DNA from: Phenylobacterium sp.
GTDB lineage: Bacteria; Pseudomonadota; Alphaproteobacteria; Caulobacterales; Caulobacteraceae
Direction: 5' to 3'
Assembly: GCA_018001015.1 (NCBI GenBank)
Contig: JAGNIV010000005.1
Location: forward strand, 62,001-126,000
DNA: 64,000 nt
The notes beneath the pieces were generated by a model. That model was not told the origin of the DNA, did not search any database, and saw nothing but the letters and a program-made list of their open reading frames with translations. Shown here in pieces: positions 28,323-37,302 of this stretch (within the stretch, counting starts at the first letter, position 1; every line of letters starts with the position of its first letter). The position numbers were made by a program, and so were the translations under genes.

Positions 28323-28386
28323 CTAGAGCCGGGTGGCCTCTCTCGAAGCCTGAATCCGGCTCTATAGCTTTGAAGTTAGATCACGA
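28323..28386. repeat. Intergenic repeat, copy 1 (copy 2 at 57997)
   Basis: A 64-base intergenic stretch that aligns without gaps to 57997-58060, with 54 of 64 bases identical by eye. Both begin CTAGAGCCGG and end GATCACGA. An inner inverted repeat pairs AGCCGG with CCGGCT, and this copy has a GAATC (GANTC) site at 28352-28356. It lies between two convergent genes. Long GANTC-associated intergenic repeats have been described in Caulobacter; this looks like one. Confidence 0.7.
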
Positions 28387-28416
28387 AAAAAGCCCCTCCC
28401 GTCGCCGGGAAGGGCT
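28385..28416 (-). terminator. Intrinsic terminator of rpoH
   Basis: On the minus strand AGCCCTTCCCG-GCGA-CGGGAGGGGCT (one mismatch) is followed by TTTTTTC, 23 bases after the rpoH stop. Confidence 0.82.
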
Positions 28417-28439
28417 TGCTCGGTTTCGAGAGGTTCGGG

Positions 28440-29327
28440 TCAGGCGTTGACCAGGTTCCGTTCCTCTGCGGCGGTTCGCATCGACTTCTGCAGCTTCTCG
28501 AAGGCGCGCACCTCGATCTGGCGCACGCGCTCGCGGCTGACGCCGTACTCGGCGGCCAATTCCTCCAGGGTGGAAGGATCGTCCTTCAGCCGGCGCTCGG
28601 TCAGGATATGACGCTCACGGTCGGTGAGCTCGGTCATCGCCTCCTGCAGCAGGCCCAGGCGCTGGGTCCGCTCCTGGTTCTCGGCGACCTGGGTCTCCTG
28701 GCTGACGGAGGTCTCGTCTTCCAGCCAGTCCTGCCATTCGCTCTCGCCGTCCACGCGCAGAGGCGCGTTCAGCGAGGCGTCGGGGCCCGACAGCCGGCGG
28801 TTCATCGAGATGACTTCCTCGTTCAGCACCCCCAGCTTGGTGGCGATCTGCGCCACCTGATCCGGGTGCAGGTCGCCGTCCTGGAAGGCGCTGATCTGGC
28901 TCTTGGCCTTGCGCAGGTTGAAGAACAGCTTCTTCTGCGCCGCCGTGGTGCCCATCTTCACGAGGCTCCAGGACCGCAGGATGTATTCCTGGATCGAGGC
29001 GCGGATCCACCACATGGCGTAGGTCGCCAGGCGGAATCCCTTGTCGGGCTCGAACTTCTTCACCGCCTGCATCAGGCCGACATTGCCCTCGGAGATCACT
29101 TCCCCGATCGGCAGGCCGTAGCCGCGATAGCCCATGGCGATCTTGGCCACCAGGCGCAGGTGGGAGGTCACCATGCGATGGGCGGCCTCCGGGTCTTCAT
29201 GCTCCTTCCAGCGCTTGGCCAGCATGAATTCCTCATCCTTGGCCAGCATCGGAAACTTCCGGATCTCGGTGAGATACCGGCTCAGGCCGCCATCGGGCGA
29301 CATCACGGACAGCGCGTTCGTGGCCAT
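28440..29327 (-). CDS. rpoH: RNA polymerase heat-shock sigma factor (sigma-32)
   Basis: A 295-residue sigma factor starting at ATG 29327 (MATNALSVMSPDGG); the frame is open for 25 more codons upstream but those are unlike the family. Region 2 contains HLRLVAKIAMGYRGYGLPIGEVISEGNVGLMQAVKKFEPDKGFRLATYAMWWIR as expected in pieces; the RpoH box QKKLFFNLR identifies sigma-32; region 4.2 ends GVSRERVRQIEVRAFEKLQ. It directs heat-shock transcription. It follows rluD on the same strand after 203 bp, enough for its own promoters. Confidence 0.97.
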   Translation of the reverse strand: MATNALSVMSPDGGLSRYLTEIRKFPMLAKDEEFMLAKRWKEHEDPEAAHRMVTSHLRLVAKIAMGYRGYGLPIGEVISEGNVGLMQAVKKFEPDKGFRLATYAMWWIRASIQEYILRSWSLVKMGTTAAQKKLFFNLRKAKSQISAFQDGDLHPDQVAQIATKLGVLNEEVISMNRRLSGPDASLNAPLRVDGESEWQDWLEDETSVSQETQVAENQERTQRLGLLQEAMTELTDRERHILTERRLKDDPSTLEELAAEYGVSRERVRQIEVRAFEKLQKSMRTAAEERNLVNA

Positions 29328-29497
29328 GGATTTTAATCCCCTAATTCCCGGACATGGGTCGCCGCGCCTGGTTTGCGCGCGTCCGTCCGCCCCCTCGCCC
29401 AACTAGATAGGTATCGGGTTTCGGCTGCGGAAGGGCGTTGGGAGGAACGACCTGTAAGTCCGACTGCTCAACTCAGGTATTTCTATTCCCGAGCCGT

Positions 29498-29514
29498 GGC
29501 GCCTTCAAGGCGCC
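29498..29514. repeat. Short perfect hairpin between rluD and rpoH
   Basis: GGCGCCTTCAAGGCGCC can fold with a 5-base loop. It is 17-33 bases beyond the rluD stop; there is no T run, so it is not a classical terminator. The minus strand reads CTTGAAG within it, close to a sigma-32 -35 element (CTTGAAA), but no matching -10 is evident. Confidence 0.4.
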
Positions 29515-29530
29515 CGGGCCGCAAGCTTTC

Positions 29531-30523
29531 TCACAGAGCTGAGAGCAAAGCTTCCAGCTGGGCCATATCGGCGGGCAGGGGGCTCTCGAAGCGCAGCGTT
29601 GCGCCCGAGATCGGGTGGACGAAGCCCAGCACCGCGGCGTGCAGGGCCTGGCGGGTCAGGCCGGCCTGCGCCATGGCCTCGCGCACGGCGGGCGTTGGCG
29701 GGCCAGAGCCGTAGACCGGGTCGCCGAGGCAGGGGCTCCCCTTTGAGGCCAGGTGCACACGGATCTGGTGGGTGCGGCCGGTCTCGAGAGTACATTCCAG
29801 CCTCGCGGCCTGGGGCTTCTTCTGCTGACCGTAGACCGCACGCGTTGAATAGTGGGTGATGGCCTCCCGGCCGCCCGTCTTCAGCACCGCCATCTTCTTG
29901 CGGTCGGTGGAGGAGCGGCCGATCTGGGTGACGATGGTCGCCGTGGCCGGCGACGGCGCGCCGCGCACGAGGGCCACATAGACCCGGTCGATGTCGTGGG
30001 CGGCGAACAGGGCCGAGAGCCCCTGGTGGGCGGCGTCGCTCTTGGCCACCACAACGATTCCCGAGGTCTCCTTGTCGATCCGGTGGACGATGCCCGGCCG
30101 CGCCACCCCACCGATGCCGGAGAGCGAGCTGCCGCAGTGGTGGAGCAGGGCGTTGACCAGGGTGCCGCTTGGAGTCCCCGGCGCGGGGTGCACCGCCATG
30201 CCGGGGGGCTTGTCCACCACGATCAGGTGAGCGTCCTCGTAGAGCACGGTCAGCGGGATGGGCTCAGCTTGCGGCTCCGCGGCCTCCGGCGGCGGGATCA
30301 GCAGCTCATAGTCACCGGCCTGGGCCTTGGCGGAGGTGTCGGTCAGCACCTTTCCCTCGCGGCTCACCATACCGGCCGCCATCAGCGCCTGGATGCGGGC
30401 TCGCGACAGGTCAGGCAGGTGCTCGGCCAGGGTCTTGTCCAGCCTTCCGCCCGCGTGTTCGGAGGCCAGGGTCAGGGCCAGAACCTCCCCGGGGGGGGCG
30501 TCGTCGTCGTCGGGCATGATCAC
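29531..30523 (-). CDS. rluD: RluA/RluD-family 23S rRNA pseudouridine synthase
   Basis: A 330-residue pseudouridine synthase. An S4 RNA-binding domain spans about 18-75 (GRLDKTLAEHLPDLSRARIQALMAAG); the catalytic motif is GIVHRIDKETSGIVVVAK (Asp of HRxDxxTSG). GGGAGG with good spacing favours the GTG at 30523 over the ATG 6 bases later. The first codons carry a GAC tract and eight consecutive C's. It is 21 bp downstream of the EncFtn-like gene. Family assignment is firm; the specific rRNA position (RluD versus RluC-like) is inferred. Confidence 0.9.
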   Translation of the reverse strand: MIMPDDDDAPPGEVLALTLASEHAGGRLDKTLAEHLPDLSRARIQALMAAGMVSREGKVLTDTSAKAQAGDYELLIPPPEAAEPQAEPIPLTVLYEDAHLIVVDKPPGMAVHPAPGTPSGTLVNALLHHCGSSLSGIGGVARPGIVHRIDKETSGIVVVAKSDAAHQGLSALFAAHDIDRVYVALVRGAPSPATATIVTQIGRSSTDRKKMAVLKTGGREAITHYSTRAVYGQQKKPQAARLECTLETGRTHQIRVHLASKGSPCLGDPVYGSGPPTPAVREAMAQAGLTRQALHAAVLGFVHPISGATLRFESPLPADMAQLEALLSAL

Positions 30524-30544
30524 GCCGCCGCGCCTCCCGGGGGG

Positions 30545-30862
30545 CTAGAGTCCGCTCTTCTCGCCCGACTCTTCCTCGTGCCCGGTGATCGAGCCCTCGG
30601 TGAACAGGAATTCCTTGAGCTGCTCGGCGAACTGACCGTCGTTACGTCGGATCCACTCGAGCGCCATGGCGGCGTGCTCGATCTCCTCGTGCGCGTTGTG
30701 CAGCAGGATGGCCTTCAGCTCGGGGTCTTCGCAGTCGTCGGCGCGCTGCCGGTACCAGTCCACCGCCTCCAGCTCCTCGATCAGCGAGGAGATGGCGTAG
30801 TGCATGTTCAGGGTCTTCTTGGACAGCTTCTCGCGCGGGACGTGAAGGCCTTCGCTGGACAT
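30545..30862 (-). CDS. Encapsulated-ferritin-like (EncFtn) protein, without cargo tag
   Basis: A 105-residue protein with two helices that match encapsulated ferritins: ISSLIEELEAVDWYRQRADDC (E30, E32, W36, Y37) and HNAHEEIEHAAMALEWIRRND (E60 and H63 forming ExxH). In that family the ligands at the dimer interface form an Fe-binding ferroxidase site and two-helix subunits assemble into a decameric ring. The C-terminus ends EEESGEKSGL and shows no recognisable encapsulin targeting peptide (such as GSLxG), and no encapsulin shell gene is next to it. AGGAG lies 7 bases before the ATG. It heads a group with rluD and rpoH. Confidence 0.85.
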   Translation of the reverse strand: MSSEGLHVPREKLSKKTLNMHYAISSLIEELEAVDWYRQRADDCEDPELKAILLHNAHEEIEHAAMALEWIRRNDGQFAEQLKEFLFTEGSITGHEEESGEKSGL

Positions 30863-30931
30863 CTCATGCTCCTGTCGTAACTCCCTGCTCTATGGCATGC
30901 GGAATTGAGATCGCGCGAGCGGGGAAACACC

Positions 30932-32614
30932 ATGACCATCAATAGACGTGCGGTCCTGGCGTTCCTTGGCGTGGGTCTGGCGACACCGGCATTGGCCCAG
31001 GCGCCGTCGCGCTATGCAGGCGCGGTGGCCTTCAAGCACGGCGTGGCCGCGGGGGATCCCCTGGCCGACCGAGTGATCCTCTGGACTCGCATCACCCCAG
31101 CCGAGGCCACCACCGGCGAGATCGCCTATCGCTGGCGGATCACGCCGACCGGCAAGCCGAGCTTCTTCCGGCGGGTGAAGACCCTGACCGGCGAGGGGGT
31201 CACCACCGCCGCGCGCGATTTCACGGTCAAGGTCGATGTTGGAGGCCTGAAGCCGGGGACGGAGTATAGCTACGAATTCGAGGCCAACGGCGTGGTCTCC
31301 CGCAACGGCTGGGTCCGCACCCTGCCGGTGGGCAAGGTCGCCGACGTGGTCCTGGCCGTGGCCTCCTGCTCCCTGCATCCCAACGGCTATTTCCACGCCT
31401 ACAGCGCGATCTCGGCCCTGCCGCGGGTCGATGCGGTGCTGCACTTGGGCGACTACATCTACGAATATGGCGGCCCCGGCTCCTATGGCATGGACAGCAA
31501 GGTCGCCTGGCATCGGGCCCATGAGCCGAACCACGAGATCGTGACGCTGGCCGACTACCGGACCCGCCACGCCCAGTACAAGTCCGACGTCCAGTTGCAG
31601 GCCGCTCACGCGCGAGCCGCCTGGATCGTGGTCTGGGACGACCACGAGACCGCCAATGACAGCTTCATGTCCGGCGCCCAGAACCACACCCCCATCGACG
31701 AGGGTCCCTGGAACGAGCGCAAGGCAGCGGCCATCAAGGCCTATTACGAGTGGATGCCGATCCGCGAGCCGGAGGGCGGCGGCTTTTCAATCAACCGGAC
31801 CTTCCATTTCGGCGACCTGATGAGCCTGATGATGCTGGAGACGCGGCTGACCGCCCGCGACCGGCAGCTCAGCTACGAGCACGACCTAAACGGCATGAAC
31901 GGCAAGCCCGACGTGGCTGGCTTTCGCAAGAAGCTGGCCGACCCCTATCGCCGGATGATGGGGGAGGACCAGGAAGCCTGGCTTGCGTCCGAGCTCAAGG
32001 CTTCGGTCGCCGCTGGCCGGACCTGGCAGGTGCTGGGCAACGAAGTGGTGATGGCCCGGCTCAACATTCCCAGCCCGCGCAAGGAAATGGGGGAGGCCGC
32101 ATACGCAAGGGCTCTTGCCGCGTCGCCGGACGCCGCCCGCAAGCGCGTCGCGCGGCTGGAAGAGTTCGCCAGGCTCAACCTGCCCTATGGCCTGGACATG
32201 TGGGACGGCTACCCGGCGGACCGCGAGCGGGTCTATGCCGGGATCAAGGCGGCCGGGGCCCGGGCCATCGTGCTCTCGGGCGACAGCCACGCCTTCTGGG
32301 TCAATGAACTGTTCGACGACGAGGGCGTCCGGGCGGCGGTGGAGTTCGGGACCACGGGTATCACCAGTCCCGGCGGCGGCGATGTGCTCAAGGCCTTTCC
32401 GATCGGCGACCTGTTCGCCAGCGCCAACAAGGAGGTGCTGTTCAGCGAACAGGCGGCCAAGGGTTTCGTCCTGCTGACCCTGACGCCGGACCAGGCCCGG
32501 GCCGACCTGATGGCGGTCTCCAACATCACCGAGCCGACCTTCGAGACCCGGGTGGTGAAGACTTACCGGGTGACGCCGCACGCCGCGGGCGTGTCAGCGC
32601 CGGTCGAAGGCTAG
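30932..32614 (+). CDS. phoD: Alkaline phosphatase D family protein (PhoD)
   Basis: A 560-residue phosphatase/phosphodiesterase. The ATG at 30932 gives a twin-arginine signal (INRRAVLAFLGVGLATPALA), consistent with Tat export of a metal-loaded PhoD enzyme; an upstream TTG is less likely. The N-terminal PhoD_N beta domain is followed by the metallophosphatase core: VASCSLHP, HLGDYIYEYGG, WDDHETAND and LSGDSHAFW. The iron/calcium-type active site is thus complete. The last 21 bp overlap the convergent LysE gene. Confidence 0.94.
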   Translation: MTINRRAVLAFLGVGLATPALAQAPSRYAGAVAFKHGVAAGDPLADRVILWTRITPAEATTGEIAYRWRITPTGKPSFFRRVKTLTGEGVTTAARDFTVKVDVGGLKPGTEYSYEFEANGVVSRNGWVRTLPVGKVADVVLAVASCSLHPNGYFHAYSAISALPRVDAVLHLGDYIYEYGGPGSYGMDSKVAWHRAHEPNHEIVTLADYRTRHAQYKSDVQLQAAHARAAWIVVWDDHETANDSFMSGAQNHTPIDEGPWNERKAAAIKAYYEWMPIREPEGGGFSINRTFHFGDLMSLMMLETRLTARDRQLSYEHDLNGMNGKPDVAGFRKKLADPYRRMMGEDQEAWLASELKASVAAGRTWQVLGNEVVMARLNIPSPRKEMGEAAYARALAASPDAARKRVARLEEFARLNLPYGLDMWDGYPADRERVYAGIKAAGARAIVLSGDSHAFWVNELFDDEGVRAAVEFGTTGITSPGGGDVLKAFPIGDLFASANKEVLFSEQAAKGFVLLTLTPDQARADLMAVSNITEPTFETRVVKTYRVTPHAAGVSAPVEG

Positions 32615-33220
32615 ACCCAGACCGAAGGCGACGAAGACGCCGCCCGTCGCCCTGTCCAGCCAACGGACGACGACGGCGCGCTTCAGGATCTTGGCGATCG
32701 GCTGAGTGGCCGCGATCAGCAGACCCAGCCAGACTACGCCCAGGAGCACGTGGATGGTCGTCAACAGCAGCATGAAGGGCGCGGCGGGGACCCCGGCGGG
32801 CAGGAACTGCGGCAGGAACGACACGTAGAACACGCCCATCTTGGGGTTCAGCACGTTCGACAGGAAGCCCCGGCGCATCCAGGCGACATCGGAGCCCGGC
32901 ATGGCCGGCGTGTCGTTCACCTCGAAGCTGGCGCGTGGCCGCAGGATCAGACCGATCCCCAGCCAGACCAGGTAGGCCGCCCCGGCCCACTTCAGGAGGT
33001 GAAAGGCCTCTGCCGAGGCCTGCAGAACCGCACCGAGCCCGAAGGCCGCCAGTCCGCCCCAGACGAAGCACCCGGCCAGGATACCCACCATGGCCAGGAC
33101 AGCCCGCTTGGGACCTTCCACTGCGGCGGTCCGCAGGATCAGCGCTGTGTCCAGGCCGGGCGTCAGGGTCAGGAGTCCAGCCGCCACTGTAAAGGCGATC
33201 AGGGCCTGAACCACCGTCAC
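32594..33220 (-). CDS. LysE-family amino-acid/metabolite exporter
   Basis: A 208-residue membrane protein with about six hydrophobic segments and the LysE/RhtB signature [21 protein letters not shown] at the N-terminus, plus the later [23 protein letters not shown] stretch ([12 protein letters not shown]). It starts at GTG 33220, overlapping the hisI stop (GTGA). Substrate unknown; homoserine, threonine or related compounds are family substrates. Confidence 0.9.
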   Translation of the reverse strand: MTVVQALIAFTVAAGLLTLTPGLDTALILRTAAVEGPKRAVLAMVGILAGCFVWGGLAAFGLGAVLQASAEAFHLLKWAGAAYLVWLGIGLILRPRASFEVNDTPAMPGSDVAWMRRGFLSNVLNPKMGVFYVSFLPQFLPAGVPAAPFMLLLTTIHVLLGVVWLGLLIAATQPIAKILKRAVVVRWLDRATGGVFVAFGLGLAFDRR

Positions 33221-33618
33221 GGCAGCCGTTCCTTCAGCTTGCCGTTCTCCACCACCCGGTAGAAGCAGGTGCGGAAGCCGGTGTGGCAGGCGCCCCCGTC
33301 ACCCTCGGGCGTGACCTTCAGCAGGATGGCGTCCTGGTCGCAGTCGATGCGGACCTCCTCCACCAGCTGGATCTGGCCGCTGGTGGCGCCCTTGTGCCAG
33401 AGCTCGTTTCGCGAGCGGCTGAAGTAGTGCGCCTCGCCGGTGGCCAGGGTCCGTTCCAGGGCCTCGGCGTTCATATAGGCCAGCATCAGCACCTCGCCGG
33501 TCTCCGCGTGGGTGGCGATGGCCGGGACCAAGCCGGCAGAATCGAACCTTGGAGCGAGCAGGTCGCCGCGTTCGAGAATCTCTTTGGTGGTCGCGGTGGG
33601 GAAGGTGGGTTTGGCCAT
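33217..33618 (-). CDS. hisI: Phosphoribosyl-AMP cyclohydrolase
   Basis: A 133-residue enzyme for the third step of histidine synthesis (ring opening of PR-AMP). Zinc and magnesium ligands are in [13 protein letters not shown] and [14 protein letters not shown]. It lacks a fused HisE domain, as in other alphaproteobacteria. It stands away from any other his gene and is translationally coupled to a LysE exporter. Confidence 0.96.
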   Translation of the reverse strand: MAKPTFPTATTKEILERGDLLAPRFDSAGLVPAIATHAETGEVLMLAYMNAEALERTLATGEAHYFSRSRNELWHKGATSGQIQLVEEVRIDCDQDAILLKVTPEGDGGACHTGFRTCFYRVVENGKLKERLP

Positions 33619-33663
33619 GGCGGCATATGGCGCCGATCACCCGGGCCGCGCTAGCCTCGGCGC

Positions 33664-34545
33664 ATGAGTCTCAAGGACGGGATCAAGGGCCGAGTGGCGG
33701 CGATGGACCTGGCCGTCCGCCCCTGGGCGGCGCGCTCCAGGCTCAACGCCTTCACCTATGAGTTCCTGCTGTTTGGTCTGAAGCAGGCCTGGGCCTGCCT
33801 GTATGGCGGAGCCATGGTGGCCCTGCTGATCGCCAGCCACCTCTGGTGGCCCGCCGAGGCGGCCCTGTCGCGCTACGACTTCCTGGTGATCGCCGCGCTC
33901 GGCCTCCAGGCCGTCCTGCTGGTCACGAAGCTGGAGCGCTGGGACGAGGCCCTAGTGATCGGGATCTTCCATGTCGTCGGCACGATCATGGAGATCTTCA
34001 AGACCAGCCACGGCTCCTGGATCTATCCGGAGCCATCGGTGCTGCGGATCGGTGAGGTGCCGCTGTTTTCCGGCTTCATGTACGCCGCGATCGGCAGCTA
34101 TATCGCCCGCGCCATGCGGCTGTTCGATATCCGCTTCACCAACTACCCGCCGCTCTGGGGCCCCTGGCTGCTGGCGATCCTGAGCTACGCCAACTTCTTC
34201 ACCCACCACTATACGATCGACATCCGCTGGGGCCTGTTTGTGCTGTCCGTGGTGCTGTTCGGCGGGCGGAGCTTCCAGTTCACCGCCGACCTGAAGCCCC
34301 GATCCATGCCGATGCTGATGGGCTTCTTCCTGGTGGCGATCTTCATCTGGTTCGCCGAGAACATCGGCACCTTCACCGCGACCTGGACCTATCCGCAGCA
34401 GGCCGCGCAGTGGCGGCCCGTCGGCCTTGCCAAGCTCGGGTCATGGTATCTGCTGATGATGCTGAGCTTCGTCCTGGTCACCCTCGTCCACCGGCCGCGG
34501 CCGGTGGAGAGCGATGAGCCTCGGACGTCGCTGCTGGACGTCTGA
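33664..34545 (+). CDS. DUF817 integral membrane protein
   Basis: A 293-residue protein with about eight hydrophobic segments. The N-terminus FTYEFLLFGLKQAWACLYGG and the core FHVVGTIMEIFKTSHGSWIYPEPS are characteristic of the DUF817 family, whose function is unknown. SFQFTADLKPRSMP and NIGTFTATWTYP lie between late helices. It is convergent with folE (4 bp between stops). Confidence 0.9.
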   Translation: MSLKDGIKGRVAAMDLAVRPWAARSRLNAFTYEFLLFGLKQAWACLYGGAMVALLIASHLWWPAEAALSRYDFLVIAALGLQAVLLVTKLERWDEALVIGIFHVVGTIMEIFKTSHGSWIYPEPSVLRIGEVPLFSGFMYAAIGSYIARAMRLFDIRFTNYPPLWGPWLLAILSYANFFTHHYTIDIRWGLFVLSVVLFGGRSFQFTADLKPRSMPMLMGFFLVAIFIWFAENIGTFTATWTYPQQAAQWRPVGLAKLGSWYLLMMLSFVLVTLVHRPRPVESDEPRTSLLDV

Positions 34546-34549
34546 CGTC

Positions 34550-35179
34550 CTAGCGGTTGACGAAGTCCAAGAACCGCTGACGCAGGGTCGGGTCAGTCTT
34601 GAAGACGCCGGTGAACTGGGTGGTGATGGTGGTCACGTGGCGGTGGTGAACGCCGCGGGTGGTCATGCACTGGTGGGCGGCGTCGATCAGGACGGCGACG
34701 CCGGCCGGGCGCAGGCTGTCGGTGATGGCGTCGGCGATCTGCTGGGTCATGGTCTCCTGGGTCTGGAGACGGCGGGCGAAGATCTCCACCACCTTGGCCA
34801 GCTTGGAGATGCCGACGACGCGGTTGGTGGGCATGTAGGCGACATAGGCCTTGCCCAGGAACGGCGCCATGTGGTGCTCGCAGTGGCTCTCCACCTCGAT
34901 CTCGCGCAGCATGACGATGTCGTCATAGCCCTGCACGTCCTCGAAGGTGCGCGAAAGTTCCTTGGCGGGATCAAGGCTGTAGCCTTCAAACCACTCGCCA
35001 TAGGCGTCGACCACTCGCTTGGGAGTGTCGATCACGCCTTCACGCCGCGGATCGTCGCCGGCCCACGCGATCAGCGTGCGCACAGCTTCCATCGCCTCTT
35101 CGCGCGTCGGGCGCTTCACGGCTTCAAGATCAACGCCGGATGTTCCGACGAGGGTTCGGTCGCGAGTACCAGCGTCCAT
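34550..35179 (-). CDS. folE: GTP cyclohydrolase I
   Basis: A 209-residue enzyme starting at ATG 35179 that makes dihydroneopterin triphosphate for folate synthesis. Zinc ligands are in VESHCEHHMAPFLGKAYVAYMP and the later DAAHQCMTTRGVHH. The frame is open 26 codons further upstream but without family similarity. Divergent from cysS with a 177-bp intergenic region. Confidence 0.96.
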   Translation of the reverse strand: MDAGTRDRTLVGTSGVDLEAVKRPTREEAMEAVRTLIAWAGDDPRREGVIDTPKRVVDAYGEWFEGYSLDPAKELSRTFEDVQGYDDIVMLREIEVESHCEHHMAPFLGKAYVAYMPTNRVVGISKLAKVVEIFARRLQTQETMTQQIADAITDSLRPAGVAVLIDAAHQCMTTRGVHHRHVTTITTQFTGVFKTDPTLRQRFLDFVNR

Positions 35180-35211
35180 GTGAGATCGGTTCTTTCCAGG
35201 GCTGAGTTGCG

Positions 35212-35229
35212 CCGGGACGAAGGTCCCGG
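35212..35229 (-). repeat. Perfect hairpin in the folE leader region
   Basis: CCGGGAC-GAAG-GTCCCGG, 33-50 bases upstream of the folE ATG. If transcribed it would form a stable GNRA-like-looped stem. Could equally be an operator for the divergent pair. Confidence 0.4.
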
Positions 35230-35356
35230 AAAGACGCGTGGCCACCCTTATACGCAAGGCGAAGCTTTCCGGTTGCGAGACCGTGGCTTCCCTGACGCCC
35301 CGTCTGTATATGGGGCGCTAGCCTTTCCCGGCAACTGTTACGCAGCGTCAGACCCT

Positions 35357-36751
35357 ATGACTTTGAATCTCTACGACACCATGGCCCGCGCCAAGCGGCC
35401 CTTCATCCCCCGCGATCCGAAGCGGGTGACGATGTATGTGTGCGGTCCGACGGTCTACAATTACGCCCATATCGGCAATGCCCGGCCGGTTGTCGCCTTC
35501 GACGTCCTGTTCCGTCTGTTGCGCCACACCTACGGCGCGGACGCCGTGATCTATGCCGCCAACGTCACCGACGTGGACGACAAGATCAACCGCAAGGCTG
35601 CTGAAGAGGGGGTCGACATCTCGGTGATCACCGACCGCTACCTCGACATCTATAACGCCGACATGTCGGTGCTGGGCGCCCTGCGCCCCACCCATCAGCC
35701 GCGCGCCACCCAGACCATGGACGCCATCATCGCCATGATCGGCCGGCTGGTCCGTAACAACGCGGCCTATGCCGCCGAGGGCCACGTCCTCTTCAACACC
35801 CAGGCCTATGCCGACTACGGCAAGCTCTCGGGGCATCCGATGGAGGACATGATCGCCGGCGCGCGAGTCGATGTGGCCCCCTACAAGCAGCACCCCGCCG
35901 ACTTCGTGCTGTGGAAGCCGTCCAAGGAGAACGAGCCGGTTTGGGATAGCCCCTGGGGCCCCGGCCGTCCGGGCTGGCACATCGAGTGCTCCGCGATGAT
36001 CGAGCAGGCCCTGGGCCTGCCCATCGACATCCACGGCGGCGGCATCGACCTCCTGTTTCCGCACCATGAGAACGAGATGGCCCAGGGCCTGTGCGCCGGC
36101 CACGAGCATGCCCAGGACGCCGAATACGCGCGCTACTGGATGCACAACGGCTTCCTGAACATGGGCGCTGAGAAGATGTCCAAGAGCGTCGGCAATGTCG
36201 CGCTCGTCCACCAGCTGATCGAACAGGCGCCAGGTGAGGCCCTGCGCTGGGCGCTACTGGTGGGCCAGTACCGCGCGCCGCTGGACTGGACCGACGACCT
36301 CATCGAGCAGTCGAAGAAGGCGCTGGACCGCCTGTACGGCGCGCTGCGCCGCTCCAGCGAAGTGAAGGCGGAGGCGACCGGTCCGTCCGTCGCCTTCCTG
36401 GAAGCGCTTGAGGACGACCTCAACACGCCGGCCGCCATGGCCGAGCTGTTCGCCATGGCCACGGCCCTGGAAACCGCCCGGGGCGAGGACCGCGCCTATG
36501 CGAAGGGCGAGCTGCTGGCCTCGGCCAACCTGATGGGCTTCCTGTTCGCCGATCCGGAATACTGGTTCCAGGCCGGCGTCAGTGACGAACTGCGTGAAAA
36601 GGTCGACGGCCTGATCGCCGACCGGGTCGCCGCGCGCGCCGCCAAGGACTGGGCCGCCGCCGACCGCATCCGCGGCGAACTCACCGCGTTGAACATCGAA
36701 GTGATGGACAATCCGACCGGCGCCACCTGGCGGATCAAGGAGCAAGCCTGA
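35357..36751 (+). CDS. cysS: Cysteinyl-tRNA synthetase
   Basis: A 464-residue class I synthetase. ATG 35357 gives MTLNLYDTMARAKRPF, followed by the zinc Cys and the HIGH-type motif in CGPTVYNYAHIGNARP (about 31-46), WHIECSAM, GGGIDLLFPHHENE, and KMSKS in EKMSKSVGN near 275. The reading frame is open much further upstream (to 34514) but that part overlaps folE and is a shadow. First gene in a close run with SRPBCC, Fe-S scaffold, yidD and thrS. Confidence 0.97.
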   Translation: MTLNLYDTMARAKRPFIPRDPKRVTMYVCGPTVYNYAHIGNARPVVAFDVLFRLLRHTYGADAVIYAANVTDVDDKINRKAAEEGVDISVITDRYLDIYNADMSVLGALRPTHQPRATQTMDAIIAMIGRLVRNNAAYAAEGHVLFNTQAYADYGKLSGHPMEDMIAGARVDVAPYKQHPADFVLWKPSKENEPVWDSPWGPGRPGWHIECSAMIEQALGLPIDIHGGGIDLLFPHHENEMAQGLCAGHEHAQDAEYARYWMHNGFLNMGAEKMSKSVGNVALVHQLIEQAPGEALRWALLVGQYRAPLDWTDDLIEQSKKALDRLYGALRRSSEVKAEATGPSVAFLEALEDDLNTPAAMAELFAMATALETARGEDRAYAKGELLASANLMGFLFADPEYWFQAGVSDELREKVDGLIADRVAARAAKDWAAADRIRGELTALNIEVMDNPTGATWRIKEQA

Positions 36752-37302
36752 TGCCGGCGATCACCGCCCCTAAGGTCTTCACCCCCGGTGCGGGGCTGAC
36801 CTTCAAGAAGTCCGGCGGCGGCCCTGGGCCCGGCGGGGAGAAGATCGAGCACCGGATCGGGGTCCAGGCCCCGGCCCGGGTGGTCTGGGAAGTCCTGGCC
36901 GATCTGGACTCATGGTCGCAGTGGAATCCGCTCTACACCAAGGCTCAGGGCAAGCTCGCCATCGGCGGGGCCTTGGTGCTGACCTTGCAGCTTCCCGACG
37001 AGTCGCCCGAGACCATCCGCCCGGTGGTCACCGACTGGACGCCGGACTCCCTTCTGCATTGGAAGCTGACCCTGGCCGGCGGCCTCGTGCGCAGCGTGCG
37101 CTACCTGGAGATCGACGAACTGGCGGAGGCCAGCTGCATCTTCGCCAATGGCGAGATCATGGGCGGACTGCTGGGTCGCTACGTGGCCAAGCGCATGGGA
37201 CGCAAGATGTACCGCGGCTTCGCGGCCATGGGCGAGGCGCTCAAGGTCCGCGCCGAGGCCAGGTGGCGCGCCGAGGGTGGAAACCCTACATCCGCCTCAT
37301 GA
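36751..37302 (+). CDS. SRPBCC (START-like) domain protein
   Basis: A 183-residue protein with a helix-grip fold: IGVQAPARVVWEVLADLDSWSQWNPLY (about 33-58) is the typical SRPBCC opening, and a C-terminal amphipathic helix closes the fold. Family members bind lipids or other hydrophobic ligands. Its start overlaps the cysS stop by 1 base and its stop overlaps the scaffold gene ATG. A Gly/Pro-rich N-terminal extension precedes the domain. Confidence 0.85.
   Translation: MPAITAPKVFTPGAGLTFKKSGGGPGPGGEKIEHRIGVQAPARVVWEVLADLDSWSQWNPLYTKAQGKLAIGGALVLTLQLPDESPETIRPVVTDWTPDSLLHWKLTLAGGLVRSVRYLEIDELAEASCIFANGEIMGGLLGRYVAKRMGRKMYRGFAAMGEALKVRAEARWRAEGGNPTSAS

Noticed and set aside
34514..35356. Upstream extension of the cysS frame
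   Set aside because: Overlaps folE on the opposite strand and shows no synthetase similarity; the family start MTLNLYDT is at 35357.
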